DNA from: Mycetocola tolaasinivorans
GTDB lineage: Bacteria > Actinomycetota > Actinomycetes > Actinomycetales > Microbacteriaceae
DNA length: 64,000 bases
Direction of reading: 5' to 3'
Assembly (NCBI RefSeq): GCF_003667565.1
Contig: NZ_RCUX01000002.1
Coordinates: 62,001 to 126,000, forward strand
The translations under genes were made by a program, and so were the position numbers. Within the stretch, counting starts at the first letter, position 1. Each line of letters opens with the position of its first letter. Below are positions 53,965-64,000 of the stretch, piece by piece. The notes below the pieces were generated by a model. That model was given only the letters and a program-made list of their open reading frames with translations. It ran no database searches and was not told the DNA's origin.

Positions 53965-54312
53965 CTACTCCCCGTCGAACAGGCCGGGCAGCGAGTAGCC
54001 CTCAACGTCATTCCAGGGGATGTCGAGGTCGTCCATTTCGAGCTGCCAGTCGGCATCCGGGAGGGCACGGCGGAGTTCGGTAAAGGCGTGCAGCCAGTGG
54101 GCGAGCGCCGCGGTGGTGGACTCTGGGGCGTCGAGTGGCAGAGCGGTGGAGCCGGAGAAGATCGTGGGCGGGGTGTCTGGTTCAAAGTCGATGAGTTCGT
54201 GGTCAAACGGGAACTCGAGGTTTTGCCGGGTCACGATCTCCTCAATCGCGGCGTTCTCCACCGCGGTGATCGGATGCGCCCGTGTGATGCTGTAGTACAG
54301 CGAGATACTCAT
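53965..54312 (-). CDS. Hypothetical protein, 115 aa
   Basis: ATG 54312 (MSISLYYSITRAHPITA) follows AGGTGAGTCGC on the minus strand. The product is acidic and soluble, with FPFDHELIDFEPD and LEMDDLDIPWNDVEGYSLPG. No family is recognised; size and acidity recall immunity-like or SMI1-type proteins, but no motif confirms this. It is convergent with the ROK gene, four bases apart, with no separate terminator. Confidence 0.6.
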   Translation of the reverse strand: MSISLYYSITRAHPITAVENAAIEEIVTRQNLEFPFDHELIDFEPDTPPTIFSGSTALPLDAPESTTAALAHWLHAFTELRRALPDADWQLEMDDLDIPWNDVEGYSLPGLFDGE

Positions 54313-54504
54313 CTGCGACTCACCTTCCGGGCCCGCAACCAAACCGACCCCTCAATTCACGTCAGTTTAGCTTCGCCTCCGAACGGATTCTAGGGTGGTG
54401 CCGATCTGAGCCGACGCCGCGACGCCCTCATCCCCGGGGACGATAAATCGGGGTCCCGGGCCGTTGATGCGGGGATTCTGATGGACGCCCCGTACGCTTA
54501 GGGG

Positions 54505-55692
54505 GTGAGTGCGTACGATTCCCCCGCGGCAGCCGAAACCCATCCCCATGCGGATGGCGGCGGCGCGGACCCCACCCTCGCCTTCGCGCGCGCGATCCCG
54601 ACCGTGTACGCGGCCGAGGCCATCGTGGATCTCGAGGCCATCCGGCACAACATCCGGACGTTCCGCGCGCACTATCCGCAGGGCAAGATCATGGCCGCGG
54701 TCAAAGCGGACGCCTTTGGACACGGTGCCCCGGCCTCGGCGAAGGCCGCGCTCGAGGGCGGTGCCGATCTGCTCGGGTTTGCCCGGCTGAGCGAGGCACT
54801 GCAGCTGCGCGCCACCGGCGAGGAAGCCCCGATGTTTGCCTGGCTGAACGACGTGCCGGACTTCGCCCGGCACGCCCGCGCCCACGACATTGACATCAGC
54901 GTTTCGGGCCTGGAAAACCTGCGCGCGGTGGCCGCCGAAGACACCGGCGTCAACGTACACCTCGAGGTCGAAACCGGCCTCAACCGCGGCGGAACCGTCG
55001 CCGCCGAGTGGGCCGTTCTGGTGGCCGAGGCCGCGCGCTTCGAAGCCGAGGGTGCCCTGCAGATTCGCGGCATCTGGTCGCACCTCTCGCACGCCGGCGA
55101 TCTCGACGCCGAGCGCACGCGGGCGCAGTCCGATCGTCTCCAGGAGGCCATCGCGATCGCGCGGGCCGCGGGGCTCAACCCCGAGTTCACCCACCTTGCA
55201 AACTCCAGCGGCGTGAGCCTGATCGATCCCGCCCTCTACAACATGGTGCGCCTCGGCGCCGGGGTCTACGGCATCGACGAGGCCGGCATTGGCCTGCGCC
55301 ACGCGATGACCCTCACCGCCCGCGTCATGCAGGTCAAGCGTGCGTTCGCGGGTGAGGGAGTCTCCTACTCCCACACCTACACGCTGGAGCGCGACACCAC
55401 GCTCGCGCTCATCGCCGTGGGCTACGCCGATGGCCTGCCCTGGGCGGCCGCGGGCAAGGCCGAGGTGTGGCTCGGAGGAAAACGTCGGCGCGTGGCCGGG
55501 CGTATCTCGATGGACCAGATTATGGTGGATCTCGGAGACGACGCGGTCGTTGAGGGCGACACCGCGATCCTGTTCGGGCCGGGTAGCCAGGGCGAACCCA
55601 CGGTATCCGAGTGGGCCGCCTGGGCGGGTACCCTGGAACACGAGATTTACTGCGGGATTGGCGCCCGCATCAAACGCCGCTACATCAACTGA
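54505..55692 (+). CDS. alr: Alanine racemase
   Basis: The 395-residue PLP enzyme makes D-alanine for peptidoglycan. The PLP lysine sits in MAAVKADAFGHG (usually KADAYGHG; Tyr is Phe here). The catalytic Tyr region reads GEGVSYSHTYTLERDT, followed by VGYADGLPWAAAG and GRISMDQIMVDLG. GTG 54505 lies six bases after TACGCT (54493-54498), so a leaderless transcript is likely. The first ~35 residues are an Ala/His/Asp-rich extension. ddl follows after 14 bp, so the two supply D-Ala-D-Ala together. Confidence 0.92.
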   Translation: MSAYDSPAAAETHPHADGGGADPTLAFARAIPTVYAAEAIVDLEAIRHNIRTFRAHYPQGKIMAAVKADAFGHGAPASAKAALEGGADLLGFARLSEALQLRATGEEAPMFAWLNDVPDFARHARAHDIDISVSGLENLRAVAAEDTGVNVHLEVETGLNRGGTVAAEWAVLVAEAARFEAEGALQIRGIWSHLSHAGDLDAERTRAQSDRLQEAIAIARAAGLNPEFTHLANSSGVSLIDPALYNMVRLGAGVYGIDEAGIGLRHAMTLTARVMQVKRAFAGEGVSYSHTYTLERDTTLALIAVGYADGLPWAAAGKAEVWLGGKRRRVAGRISMDQIMVDLGDDAVVEGDTAILFGPGSQGEPTVSEWAAWAGTLEHEIYCGIGARIKRRYIN

Positions 55693-55706
55693 GGAGCACC
55701 ACCAGC

Positions 55707-56726
55707 ATGAGTACCCCCGCAGAAAACCCCGCGTTCCCCCACCGCGTAGCGGTCCTGATGGGCGGCATTAGCGGCGAACACGAGGTGTCGCTGAAGAGCG
55801 GCGGCGGTCTCGTGGCGGCACTCGAAGAACTCGGTGCCGAGGTGCTGAGTGTGCTCGTCACCCGCGAGGGCGAGTGGGTCGCCGGTGAGGTGTACGGCCT
55901 GATCGACGTGCTCGCGCTGCTGCGCGATGTTGACGTTGTGATCCCCGCCTTCCACGGCGTCGGCGGTGAGGACGGCACCGTCCAGGGCCTGCTCGAAACC
56001 GCGGGCATCCGCTACGTGGGTGCCGGTGTGGGCGCGAGCGCCATCGCGATGGACAAGTGGTGGGCGAAGACCGTCGTGGCCGATGCGGGTATTCGTATCG
56101 CCCCGGGCCTGCGCCTCGACCCCACCGACGTGCCCGCGGCGATCGACGACACCGACGCCCTGCTCGCCCGCCTGGCCGAGCGCGGCATCGCCCTGCCGGT
56201 CTTCGTCAAGCCCAACCGTGGCGGCTCCTCGATCGGGGGCACCCGGGTTACCGATGCCGCCCAGCTGCCGGAGGCCCTGGCCCTCGCGACCGAGGGCGGC
56301 GACGCCGTGCTGATCGAAACCGAGATCGTGGGTCGCGAGATCGACCTCGGCCTGCTCGAGCACGCCGACGGCACCCTCGAGGTAGCGCCGGCGCTGGAGA
56401 TCGACGCCGACCCCAACCAGCCCTTCTTCGACTACGCCGCGAAGTACACCAGCGGCGGCACCAACTTCACGGTGCCCGCGCACCTGCCCGAGGAGGTGGC
56501 CGCCGATCTCGCCGATCAGGCCCGCCGCATCTTCCGCGTGCTCGGTGGTCGCGGCCTCGCCCGCATCGACTTCTTCCTCGACGAAAACGGTCCGATCTTC
56601 AACGAGATCAACACCCTGCCCGGGCTCACCGCGCAGTCGCAGTACCCGCGGATGTGGGCGGCGACCGGCCGCAGCTACCCGGAGATCGTTCGCGTCCTCG
56701 TCGAGCGCGCACTCGCGGAGGGCTAG
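55707..56726 (+). CDS. ddl: D-alanine--D-alanine ligase
   Basis: GAGGAGCACC precedes ATG 55707. The 339-residue ATP-grasp enzyme has MGGISGEHEVSLKSG, PAFHGVGGEDGTVQGLLE, VKPNRGGSSIGGTRV, the omega loop FFDYAAKYTSGGT with the Lys-Tyr typical of D-Ala-D-Ala (not D-Ala-D-Lac) ligases, and FNEINTLPGLTAQSQYP. It is translated with alr in one operon. Confidence 0.94.
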   Translation: MSTPAENPAFPHRVAVLMGGISGEHEVSLKSGGGLVAALEELGAEVLSVLVTREGEWVAGEVYGLIDVLALLRDVDVVIPAFHGVGGEDGTVQGLLETAGIRYVGAGVGASAIAMDKWWAKTVVADAGIRIAPGLRLDPTDVPAAIDDTDALLARLAERGIALPVFVKPNRGGSSIGGTRVTDAAQLPEALALATEGGDAVLIETEIVGREIDLGLLEHADGTLEVAPALEIDADPNQPFFDYAAKYTSGGTNFTVPAHLPEEVAADLADQARRIFRVLGGRGLARIDFFLDENGPIFNEINTLPGLTAQSQYPRMWAATGRSYPEIVRVLVERALAEG

Positions 56727-56754
56727 CCGCGAGAGGGGCATTCCTCGGCGAGTA

Positions 56755-56770
56755 CATAACTAACGTTATG
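56755..56770. promoter_or_regulatory. Palindrome upstream of the lipoprotein gene
   Basis: CATAAC-TAAC-GTTATG has perfect 6-bp arms and lies 42 bp before the start of the next gene. It could be an operator or overlap the promoter. Confidence 0.4.
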
Positions 56771-56811
56771 CTGAGCGCGGGCAGAGTGCCCAGACTCGGG
56801 GGCAGTAATCA

Positions 56812-57372
56812 ATGTCGATTCACCAGCAACGTGCAACACCGATATTTCGGGCGCTGAGCGCGCTCACACTGGGTTTTCTTACGCTTGGCCTCGGCGGATG
56901 CGCGATGAGTGAGGCGGCCCGGATCGAGGCGCACAACGCTCGTTTCCCCTCCGTCGCTGAATCCGAGCTCGGTATCAACACCGAGAACACCGACGAGGAC
57001 GATGGCTATGTTCCCCCGGTGGGCGGCGAGGTACTGCTCCAGGTGCAGCAGACGGGAAAGCAGAACTTCTCGTTTGGGTCTCTCAACTATGAGCACGTGT
57101 CCTGGAAGATCGAGTGTATGCGCAGCGCCGCATACTCGATCACCCTCAGGTATTCGGGTGAGTCATCTCCGTCGGCACGGTCGGAAGGGAAGGACTGCGC
57201 GTCGGGCGATACCCTGTTCCGCAGCCCCCTCCTGGTTGCCGATAAGACCGTCGCCCTCGAGGACACGGGAGACGGCATGAGCGTCTACGTGCCCTCCCGA
57301 GCGAATACCGCCGACATCACCGTGGATGTGCCCCGCGGGGTCGCCTACCTCCTCACCGTCTACATCGGGTAG
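56812..57372 (+). CDS. Hypothetical lipoprotein, 186 aa
   Basis: The precursor has a signal peptide with lipobox LGGC (C30; LTLGFLTLGLGGCAMSE). The mature domain is beta-rich with two further Cys (IECMR, GKDCASG) that could pair. No family is recognised. It stands alone between ddl and the DUF6350 gene, behind a CATAAC/GTTATG palindrome. Confidence 0.65.
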   Translation: MSIHQQRATPIFRALSALTLGFLTLGLGGCAMSEAARIEAHNARFPSVAESELGINTENTDEDDGYVPPVGGEVLLQVQQTGKQNFSFGSLNYEHVSWKIECMRSAAYSITLRYSGESSPSARSEGKDCASGDTLFRSPLLVADKTVALEDTGDGMSVYVPSRANTADITVDVPRGVAYLLTVYIG

Positions 57373-57452
57373 GCGCGAGACGGGCAGTACTCCGCATTTC
57401 CGCGGCTCGCCTTCGGCGCGGGAGCGGGCGAGGGGGTTAGTCTGAGGGGGTC

Positions 57453-58697
57453 ATGAAACGCACCCCGGTCGCACTCCTCGCCGCTCTCGAAGCCCTCATC
57501 GCCCTCGCCATCAGCGTGGGCGTCCTCGTGGTTCCGGCCACCCTGATCTGGGCCATCGGCACCGGTTTCTCCGAGTTTTGGGCGCTGTTCTGGCGCACCT
57601 CGGTGGACTTCTGGCTGCTCGGGCACGGCGTTCACCTGAACGTGACGCTCTCCCCGGAGACCGTCGCACCCTTCGGGCTGCCCGGGGCGAGCGCGCCGTT
57701 TGTGCTGTCACTGGCTCCCATCGCGATTACCGCCCTGGTGATCTGGCTGGCGTTCCGCAGCGGCACCCGCTCGGCGGATTCCGGGCATCCGATCACCGCC
57801 CTGATCGCCGGTACCGTGACCTACGCGCTGCTCTCCTGCGGCGTGGTCTTCACCTCGGGCAGCGAACTCATCAGCACCGATCGCGTGACCGGGCTCATCT
57901 TCCCGCCGCTGGTGTTTGCCGCGTCAATGGCGCTGGGCCTCGTGGTTGCCCGCTACCGCGCGGGGGAGCGCATCCCCTTCGACACCCTGCCCGAGCGCCT
58001 CGGCGAACCCCGCCACACCATGGTGTTTGCGGCCCTGCGCGCCGGGGCGCTGGCCTCGGGGGCACTGATCGGCGCGGCCGGGGTGCTGGTCGCGATCCTG
58101 CTGCTCGTCAACTACCCGCTGATCATCGGCCTCTACGAGAGCACCGAACTCGGGGTGGGTGGCGGTGTCGTGATCACCCTCGCGCAGCTGCTCTACCTGC
58201 CCACGCTCGTGCTGTGGGCCGCGGCCTGGCTGATCGGCCCGGGCTTCGCTGTGGGGGCCGGCAGCGTGTTTTCGCCGCTCGGCACCATCGCCGGACCGCT
58301 GCCCGCGGTACCGGTGCTCGGTATTCTGCCCTCCTCGTCGAGCCCGCTCACCTGGATCCTGTTGATCGTGCCGCTGCTCTGCGGTTTCCTCGCGGGGCTG
58401 TGGATCCGTCGTAGCCGGGTCGAGAGCGGAGAGCTCTCGCTCGGCGAGGGCGCGATCACCGTGGCCGGATCCGCGGTGGTTTCCGGAATCATTCTCGGCC
58501 TGCTCGCCTGGTTTGCGGCTGGGGCATTCGGTCCGGGCCGCCTCGCGGAGATGGGGCCCACCGCCTGGATCGTCGGCCTGGTTTTTGCGGGCGAGATTCT
58601 GCTCGGCGGGTTGGCCGGTCTCGTCTCGGGTCGCGCCGTCACCGCCGTGGAAAACGCGCAGACCAGCGGTTTTGCCGACCGGATCGGCACCCGCTAA
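57453..58697 (+). CDS. DUF6350 polytopic membrane protein
   Basis: The 414-residue protein has about nine to ten hydrophobic segments, with the family-typical start (RTPVALLAALEALIALAIS) and GHPITALIAGTVTYALLS. It lies directly upstream of purN-purH, the conserved order for DUF6350 in actinobacteria. Mycobacterial relatives (PerM) are linked to cell division under stress. A TAGTCT -10 element (57438-57443) lies nine bases before the ATG. Confidence 0.85.
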   Translation: MKRTPVALLAALEALIALAISVGVLVVPATLIWAIGTGFSEFWALFWRTSVDFWLLGHGVHLNVTLSPETVAPFGLPGASAPFVLSLAPIAITALVIWLAFRSGTRSADSGHPITALIAGTVTYALLSCGVVFTSGSELISTDRVTGLIFPPLVFAASMALGLVVARYRAGERIPFDTLPERLGEPRHTMVFAALRAGALASGALIGAAGVLVAILLLVNYPLIIGLYESTELGVGGGVVITLAQLLYLPTLVLWAAAWLIGPGFAVGAGSVFSPLGTIAGPLPAVPVLGILPSSSSPLTWILLIVPLLCGFLAGLWIRRSRVESGELSLGEGAITVAGSAVVSGIILGLLAWFAAGAFGPGRLAEMGPTAWIVGLVFAGEILLGGLAGLVSGRAVTAVENAQTSGFADRIGTR

Positions 58698-58786
58698 CCG
58701 CCACCGCGTTTTCGCAACGCTGCACGGGCGTGCACCCGCACCCCGGGTGGTTTTTGCCCCGCGTTTCGTGGCGGTAGACTCATCGG

Positions 58787-59368
58787 GTGCTCTCACTCGT
58801 TGTGCTGATTTCCGGGACCGGCTCGAACCTTCGGGCGCTGCTTGAGGCAACTCGCGAACCCGGATATCCGGCGCGCGTGATCGCCGTCGGTGCCGACCGC
58901 GACGCCAGTGGTCTGGAGCACGCCCGCGAGTTTGATATCCCCACCTTCACGGTGCCGTTTCGCGAGTACGCCTCGCGCGAGGAGTGGGGCACCGCGCTGC
59001 TGGCCGCGATTTGTGAGCACACCCCGGATCTCGTGGTCCTCAGCGGCCTGATGCGCCTGGTGCCTGACAACGTGGTTTCCGCGCTGTCCCCGAACCTGAT
59101 CAACACGCATCCCGCCTATCTGCCCGAGTTCCCCGGTGCGCACGGTGTGCGCGATGCGTTGGCCTCCGGTGCCGACCAGACCGGGGCGTCGATCATCGTG
59201 GTGGATAACGGCGTGGACACCGGATCGATCATCGTGCAGGAGCGCGTCGCGATCCTCGCCGATGACACCGAAGAAAGCCTGCACGAGCGCATCAAACCGG
59301 TGGAACGCCGGCTGCTCGTGGACACCGTTCGGCGCATCGCCGACGGTCTGGATTTATCCGCACGATAG
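58787..59368 (+). CDS. purN: Phosphoribosylglycinamide formyltransferase
   Basis: The 193-residue enzyme transfers the formyl group from 10-formyl-THF to GAR in purine synthesis. The motifs [27 protein letters not shown] (catalytic Asn/His) and [10 protein letters not shown] (catalytic Asp) are present. GTG 58787 lies six bases after TAGACT (58775-58780), a leaderless layout. purH follows after 23 bp with GGAG ahead of its ATG. Confidence 0.95.
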   Translation: MLSLVVLISGTGSNLRALLEATREPGYPARVIAVGADRDASGLEHAREFDIPTFTVPFREYASREEWGTALLAAICEHTPDLVVLSGLMRLVPDNVVSALSPNLINTHPAYLPEFPGAHGVRDALASGADQTGASIIVVDNGVDTGSIIVQERVAILADDTEESLHERIKPVERRLLVDTVRRIADGLDLSAR

Positions 59369-59391
59369 ACAACCAAACACTAGGAGCACCC

Positions 59392-60990
<1,599 letters not shown>

Positions 60991-61007
60991 GCACGTGGCG
61001 TGAAATG

Positions 61008-61045
61008 AGCGGCTGGCAACGATGTGAGTATCGTTGCCAGCCGCT
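61008..61045 (+). terminator. purH terminator
   Basis: AGCGGCTGGCAACGAT (61008-61023) pairs with ATCGTTGCCAGCCGCT (61030-61045), followed by GTTTT. Confidence 0.88.
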
Positions 61046-61240
61046 GTTTTGTGCGCTTTTCCGTGTTGTGAGATGCGGGTTGCAGCCGGCATACTCGAAT
61101 CAGCTCCGATTGTGACTGGCTTAGCGTTTGCCGCTGTCGGCCATCCTGCTGTGCGCGGTGATTGGAGGACGAGTCTATATACGGTCAATTGCGGGTGAAG
61201 AAATGATCTGCTCACCACCACTCACTAAGGGAGAGAAAAT

Positions 61241-61327
61241 TTGGATTCCACTACGTTCATTTGGATTGCAGTTATCGGTGTGGTTGTGCTGATTAGCGTT
61301 GGCTTTTTCACCAAGAGCAAGAAATAG
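61241..61327 (+). CDS. Small single-pass membrane peptide, 28 aa
   Basis: TTG 61241 is preceded by AAGGGAGAGAAAAT, a strong ribosome binding site. The product begins MDSTTFIWIAVIGVVVLISV and ends GFFTKSKK. It has one hydrophobic helix of about 19 residues followed by a basic tail, so it should be membrane-anchored with the C-terminus in the cytoplasm. Its size is that of small regulatory or complex-stabilising membrane peptides. No family is recognised. Confidence 0.55.
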   Translation: MDSTTFIWIAVIGVVVLISVGFFTKSKK

Positions 61328-61422
61328 GTTCGGGTTACTCCCAACGAGAGCGTTCTTACCGGACGTGATTCGCTGAGCTCGTCGTGAGGTGCCAACTCAG
61401 ACGGTCTCGATAAACGCTGCCG

Positions 61423-63084
61423 CTACTCCATGATGTTTGCCACCAGGCTGGCGACGTGGGCCGCACGCTCGGCGCGGGTGCTCGGCCGGCCTGGGACGTC
61501 CGGGCGCTGCTGCCACGGCAGGGGGCCGGATTCGGGGCGGTACTCCACGCCGAGGGCATCCAGGCGCGCGAGATGCTCGCGCAGGCGGCCCTCGAACTCC
61601 GTCAGGTCGCCGCCGGTACCCCAGAGGGTTTCGGCCAGGGCGCACAGGCGGGGGAATGCCGCATAGTCGACCGCGCGGGTGGACGACAGATGCTCGGTCC
61701 AGATGTTGGCCTGCCCGCCGAGGATCAGCGCGGCCTGCTCCGGGGTGGCCTCCGGCGGTACGGGGGAGAACGCGTAGACGTCGGCGACGCTCAGCGGCAC
61801 GCCCACCTGGATGGGCTCCTCGGGCATCTCTGACTGCCGGTAGTCCAGGTACACCTGCTCATCCGGGCAGGAGACCACCGGGAAGCCGCGGCGGATCGCG
61901 GTGCGGGCACCGGTCATTCCGCGCCAGGAGGCAATCACCGAGTCCGGATGCGGGTCGCCCTCGAGCAGCTCATCCCACCCGAACGGTCGCCGACCGCGGG
62001 CAACGATGTGGGTCGAGAGCGCGTTCAAGAACCAACCGTGAAGCGCGTGCACGTCGGGCAGCCCACGCTCACGCACGAGCTCATGGGTGCGTGCGTCGGC
62101 CTCCCACTGCTCGGTGGGGCACTCATCGCCACCGATGCCGATGTGGCTGCTGGGGAAGAGATCCATCACCTCGTCGAGCACGTTGCGGAAAAACTCGACG
62201 GTGGAATCCTCGGTGTTGAGCACATTGGGGTTGATGCCCCAGCGGGTGAAGACCTCCAGGTCCGGGCCGCCGCGGCCGGAGGCGTCCACCCCGATACCGA
62301 GCTCCGGATACGCGGCGATCGCCGCCTGGGAGTGCCCGGGAAGGTCGATTTCCGGAACCACGCTGATGTGCCGGGCATCCGCGTAGGCCACAATCTCACG
62401 GATATCATCCTGCGTGTAAAAGCCGCCGTGCGGGCGGCCATCTCCCGGGGCATCCCGAACCGGGCCCCGCTGCGACTCGCGCCGCCACGCCCCCACCTCG
62501 GTGAGCTTCGGGTAGCGGCGAATCTCGATCCGCCAGCCCTGATCCTCGGTGAGGTGCAGGTGCAGCACGTTGAGCCGGTGCAGCGCCATCAGATCGATGA
62601 ACCGCAGCACATCGGCCTTGGGCATAAAGTGACGGGCCACATCCAGCATCACCCCGCGCCAGCCGAACGTGGGGGCGTCCTCGATGCTTACCGCGGGCAG
62701 CAGCCACTCGGTGTCCGGCGCAATGACCGCGGTACGGTAGGCGGCCACCGGGAGCAGCTGACGCAGCACCTGTGCGCCATAGAACGCGCCGGCCGGGCCC
62801 CCCGCGTCGATCGCCACCCCCGAATCGGACACCCGCAGACGATACGCCTCGGCCCCCAGCGCGGTGTCGTGACGGAACACAACTCCGTGATCCGAAGAGT
62901 CAGCGCTGCCGTTCGCGTCGGCCGAGTCCAGATCCAGGCCGGTCGCTGGGCGGAGCACCTGCTGCAGCCAGCGCGCCGCATCCCTCAGCGCGGGATCCGC
63001 GGCAATGCGGGTCGAATCGGTGAGCGTGTAGCTCCCGGCGTCCGGCTGGCTGATTGAACGAGGCTGGGGGAGCAGAGCGGTCAT
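61423..63084 (-). CDS. GH20 beta-N-acetylhexosaminidase
   Basis: The ~553-residue enzyme removes terminal GlcNAc/GalNAc, probably from chitin or peptidoglycan fragments. An N-terminal GH20b-type domain (about 10-135) is followed by the catalytic barrel: RGVMLDVARHFMP, LHLHLTEDQGWRIEI, and HIGGDECPTEQW with the catalytic Asp-Glu pair. No signal peptide is visible, so it is likely cytoplasmic. ATG 63084 is chosen; GTG 63102 is in frame and neither has a clear binding site. Confidence 0.92.
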   Translation of the reverse strand: MTALLPQPRSISQPDAGSYTLTDSTRIAADPALRDAARWLQQVLRPATGLDLDSADANGSADSSDHGVVFRHDTALGAEAYRLRVSDSGVAIDAGGPAGAFYGAQVLRQLLPVAAYRTAVIAPDTEWLLPAVSIEDAPTFGWRGVMLDVARHFMPKADVLRFIDLMALHRLNVLHLHLTEDQGWRIEIRRYPKLTEVGAWRRESQRGPVRDAPGDGRPHGGFYTQDDIREIVAYADARHISVVPEIDLPGHSQAAIAAYPELGIGVDASGRGGPDLEVFTRWGINPNVLNTEDSTVEFFRNVLDEVMDLFPSSHIGIGGDECPTEQWEADARTHELVRERGLPDVHALHGWFLNALSTHIVARGRRPFGWDELLEGDPHPDSVIASWRGMTGARTAIRRGFPVVSCPDEQVYLDYRQSEMPEEPIQVGVPLSVADVYAFSPVPPEATPEQAALILGGQANIWTEHLSSTRAVDYAAFPRLCALAETLWGTGGDLTEFEGRLREHLARLDALGVEYRPESGPLPWQQRPDVPGRPSTRAERAAHVASLVANIME

Positions 63085-63321
63085 GACGGTAGCCAACCAC
63101 ATCGGACCGGTGGACTTCGAGTGTTTGGGTGAAAATGGCCGAACACGATCCCCAGAGCGTCCCCCGAGTTGCGGACACGCCGGACAGCGCGCATTCGGGG
63201 CTTGAAATAAAACGAAACCTGACGATATCCTGTAAGGCTGCTCGCCGGGACCCCGGCGTCACCTTCGACCACGCGTGACCCTTCCACGTGGCGACGCCGT
63301 TTTCGACCTTTACGGGTACGC

Positions 63322-64000
63322 ATGTCTGAACGTTCTGTTATTTCCTCCCTGTGGCGCCTGCGTGAATACGCACGGCCCGCACTACCGCGCCTGGCGCTCG
63401 GCGGCGTTGCCGGGCTATTCGCCGGGCTCCTCGCGCTCGCCATCCCGCTGGTGCTGCGCGAGCTCGTGGACGGCCCGCTCGCCTCGCGCGACACCGCCCT
63501 CATCATCGGTGCCGCCGGCGTGGTGCTCGGCCTCGGTGTGGCCGAGGCCGCCACCATCGCCGTGCGCCGCTGGCTCGTGCTCACCCCGGGAACGCACGTC
63601 GAAGCCGCCATGCGCAACGCCATGTACGAGCGTCTGCAGGACCTCCCGGTGTCCTTCCACGACCGCTGGCAGTCCGGCCAGCTGCTCTCCCGCCAGGGCA
63701 CCGACCTCGGCCTGATTCGCCGCTGGCTCGCCTTCGGCCTGATCCTGCTCTTCGTGAACGTGGTCACGATCATCGCCGGTACCGCGGTGCTGTTCACCTG
63801 GCACCCGATGCTCGGCGGAATCTTCCTGCTGATCTCCGTCCCGATCTGGATCTACGGCTTTGCGTTTGAAAAGCGCTACGCCGTGGTTGCCCGCCTGAGT
63901 CAGGACCAGACCGGTGACCTCGCGACCGCCGTCGAAGAGTCCGTACACGGTATCCGCGTGCTCAAGGCCTTCGGCCGCGGCCGCCACGCCCTGCGCGGAT
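63322..64000 (+). CDS. ABC exporter (fused permease-ATPase), N-terminal part, cut by the window end
   Basis: ATG 63322 starts [20 protein letters not shown]. The 226 visible codons cover four membrane segments of an ABC_membrane type 1 domain: [20 protein letters not shown], a second near residue 50-70, [15 protein letters not shown] and [20 protein letters not shown]. The intracellular motif [16 protein letters not shown] is typical of ABCB-type exporters. The ATPase domain lies beyond the window. Substrate unknown. Confidence 0.9.
   Translation, partial: MSERSVISSLWRLREYARPALPRLALGGVAGLFAGLLALAIPLVLRELVDGPLASRDTALIIGAAGVVLGLGVAEAATIAVRRWLVLTPGTHVEAAMRNAMYERLQDLPVSFHDRWQSGQLLSRQGTDLGLIRRWLAFGLILLFVNVVTIIAGTAVLFTWHPMLGGIFLLISVPIWIYGFAFEKRYAVVARLSQDQTGDLATAVEESVHGIRVLKAFGRGRHALRG

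Larger units (their letters stand above)
60991..61422. other. Intergenic region holding a terminator and a 28-residue membrane peptide gene
   Basis: The purH terminator (61008-61045) is followed by a possible promoter area (TATATA near 61157) and the small gene at 61241-61327. The remaining ~95 bp up to the GH20 stop show nothing further. Confidence 0.6.

Overview
The window is GC-rich and gene-dense. It looks like the chromosome of an actinobacterium, most likely of the family Microbacteriaceae. This is inferred from family content and gene order: DUF6350-purN-purH, SURF1-DUF3817-guaA, a separate GuaB3, sucC-sucD, a PcrA helicase with a C-terminal KOW/tudor-like segment, and a LAXTG-anchored surface protein. 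No database search was possible, so family names rest on recognised motifs. No rRNA, tRNA or CRISPR array was seen.

Layout. 0-9.5 kb holds a truncated LuxR/LAL regulator, a small unknown protein, a CBU_0592-like membrane protein divergent from a LysR regulator, a ParE/ParD toxin-antitoxin pair, a divergent S-adenosylhomocysteine hydrolase with a structured leader, an IclR regulator behind twin palindromes, a CobW-like pseudo-GTPase divergent from zinc-free ribosomal protein L36 across a Zur-like box, and guaB3. glpD follows at 9.7-11.5 kb. 11.6-16.4 kb is an accessory island bounded by two terminators with identical 13-nt stems. It carries an XRE regulator with a membrane protein under a perfect 17-bp inverted repeat, two unknown genes, and an ApeA-like HEPN defence gene split by one in-frame TGA. 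16.4-23.2 kb is a maltodextrin locus (GH13 glucosidase divergent from malEFG, then a LacI regulator). 23.2-27 kb is a GntR-controlled polar-solute ABC importer that ends in OHCU decarboxylase. 27-37.9 kb holds SURF1, DUF3817, guaA (apparently starting at ATT), a ParB-like surface protein, a GNAT acetyltransferase, a Bax inhibitor-1 family protein, glycerophosphodiesterase and PcrA.

38-45.9 kb is visibly degraded. It has a tandem BNR-repeat protein with several frame breaks, then an operon of a small secreted peptide (probably frameshifted), two duplicated lipoproteins, a MacA-like adaptor, an ABC ATPase and a frameshifted permease, resembling an antimicrobial-peptide export or resistance cassette. 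46-54 kb holds sucCD, a ChvE-type sugar importer and its ROK regulator. Two unusual 42-44 bp direct duplications lie there, one at the sucD end and one at the ATPase/permease junction. 54.3-61.4 kb holds alr-ddl, a lipoprotein, DUF6350, purN, purH and a 28-residue membrane peptide. The right end holds a GH20 hexosaminidase and the start of an ABC exporter.

A recurring theme is promoter layout. At least nine genes have a TANNNT -10 element ending exactly six bases before the start codon, which predicts leaderless mRNAs.
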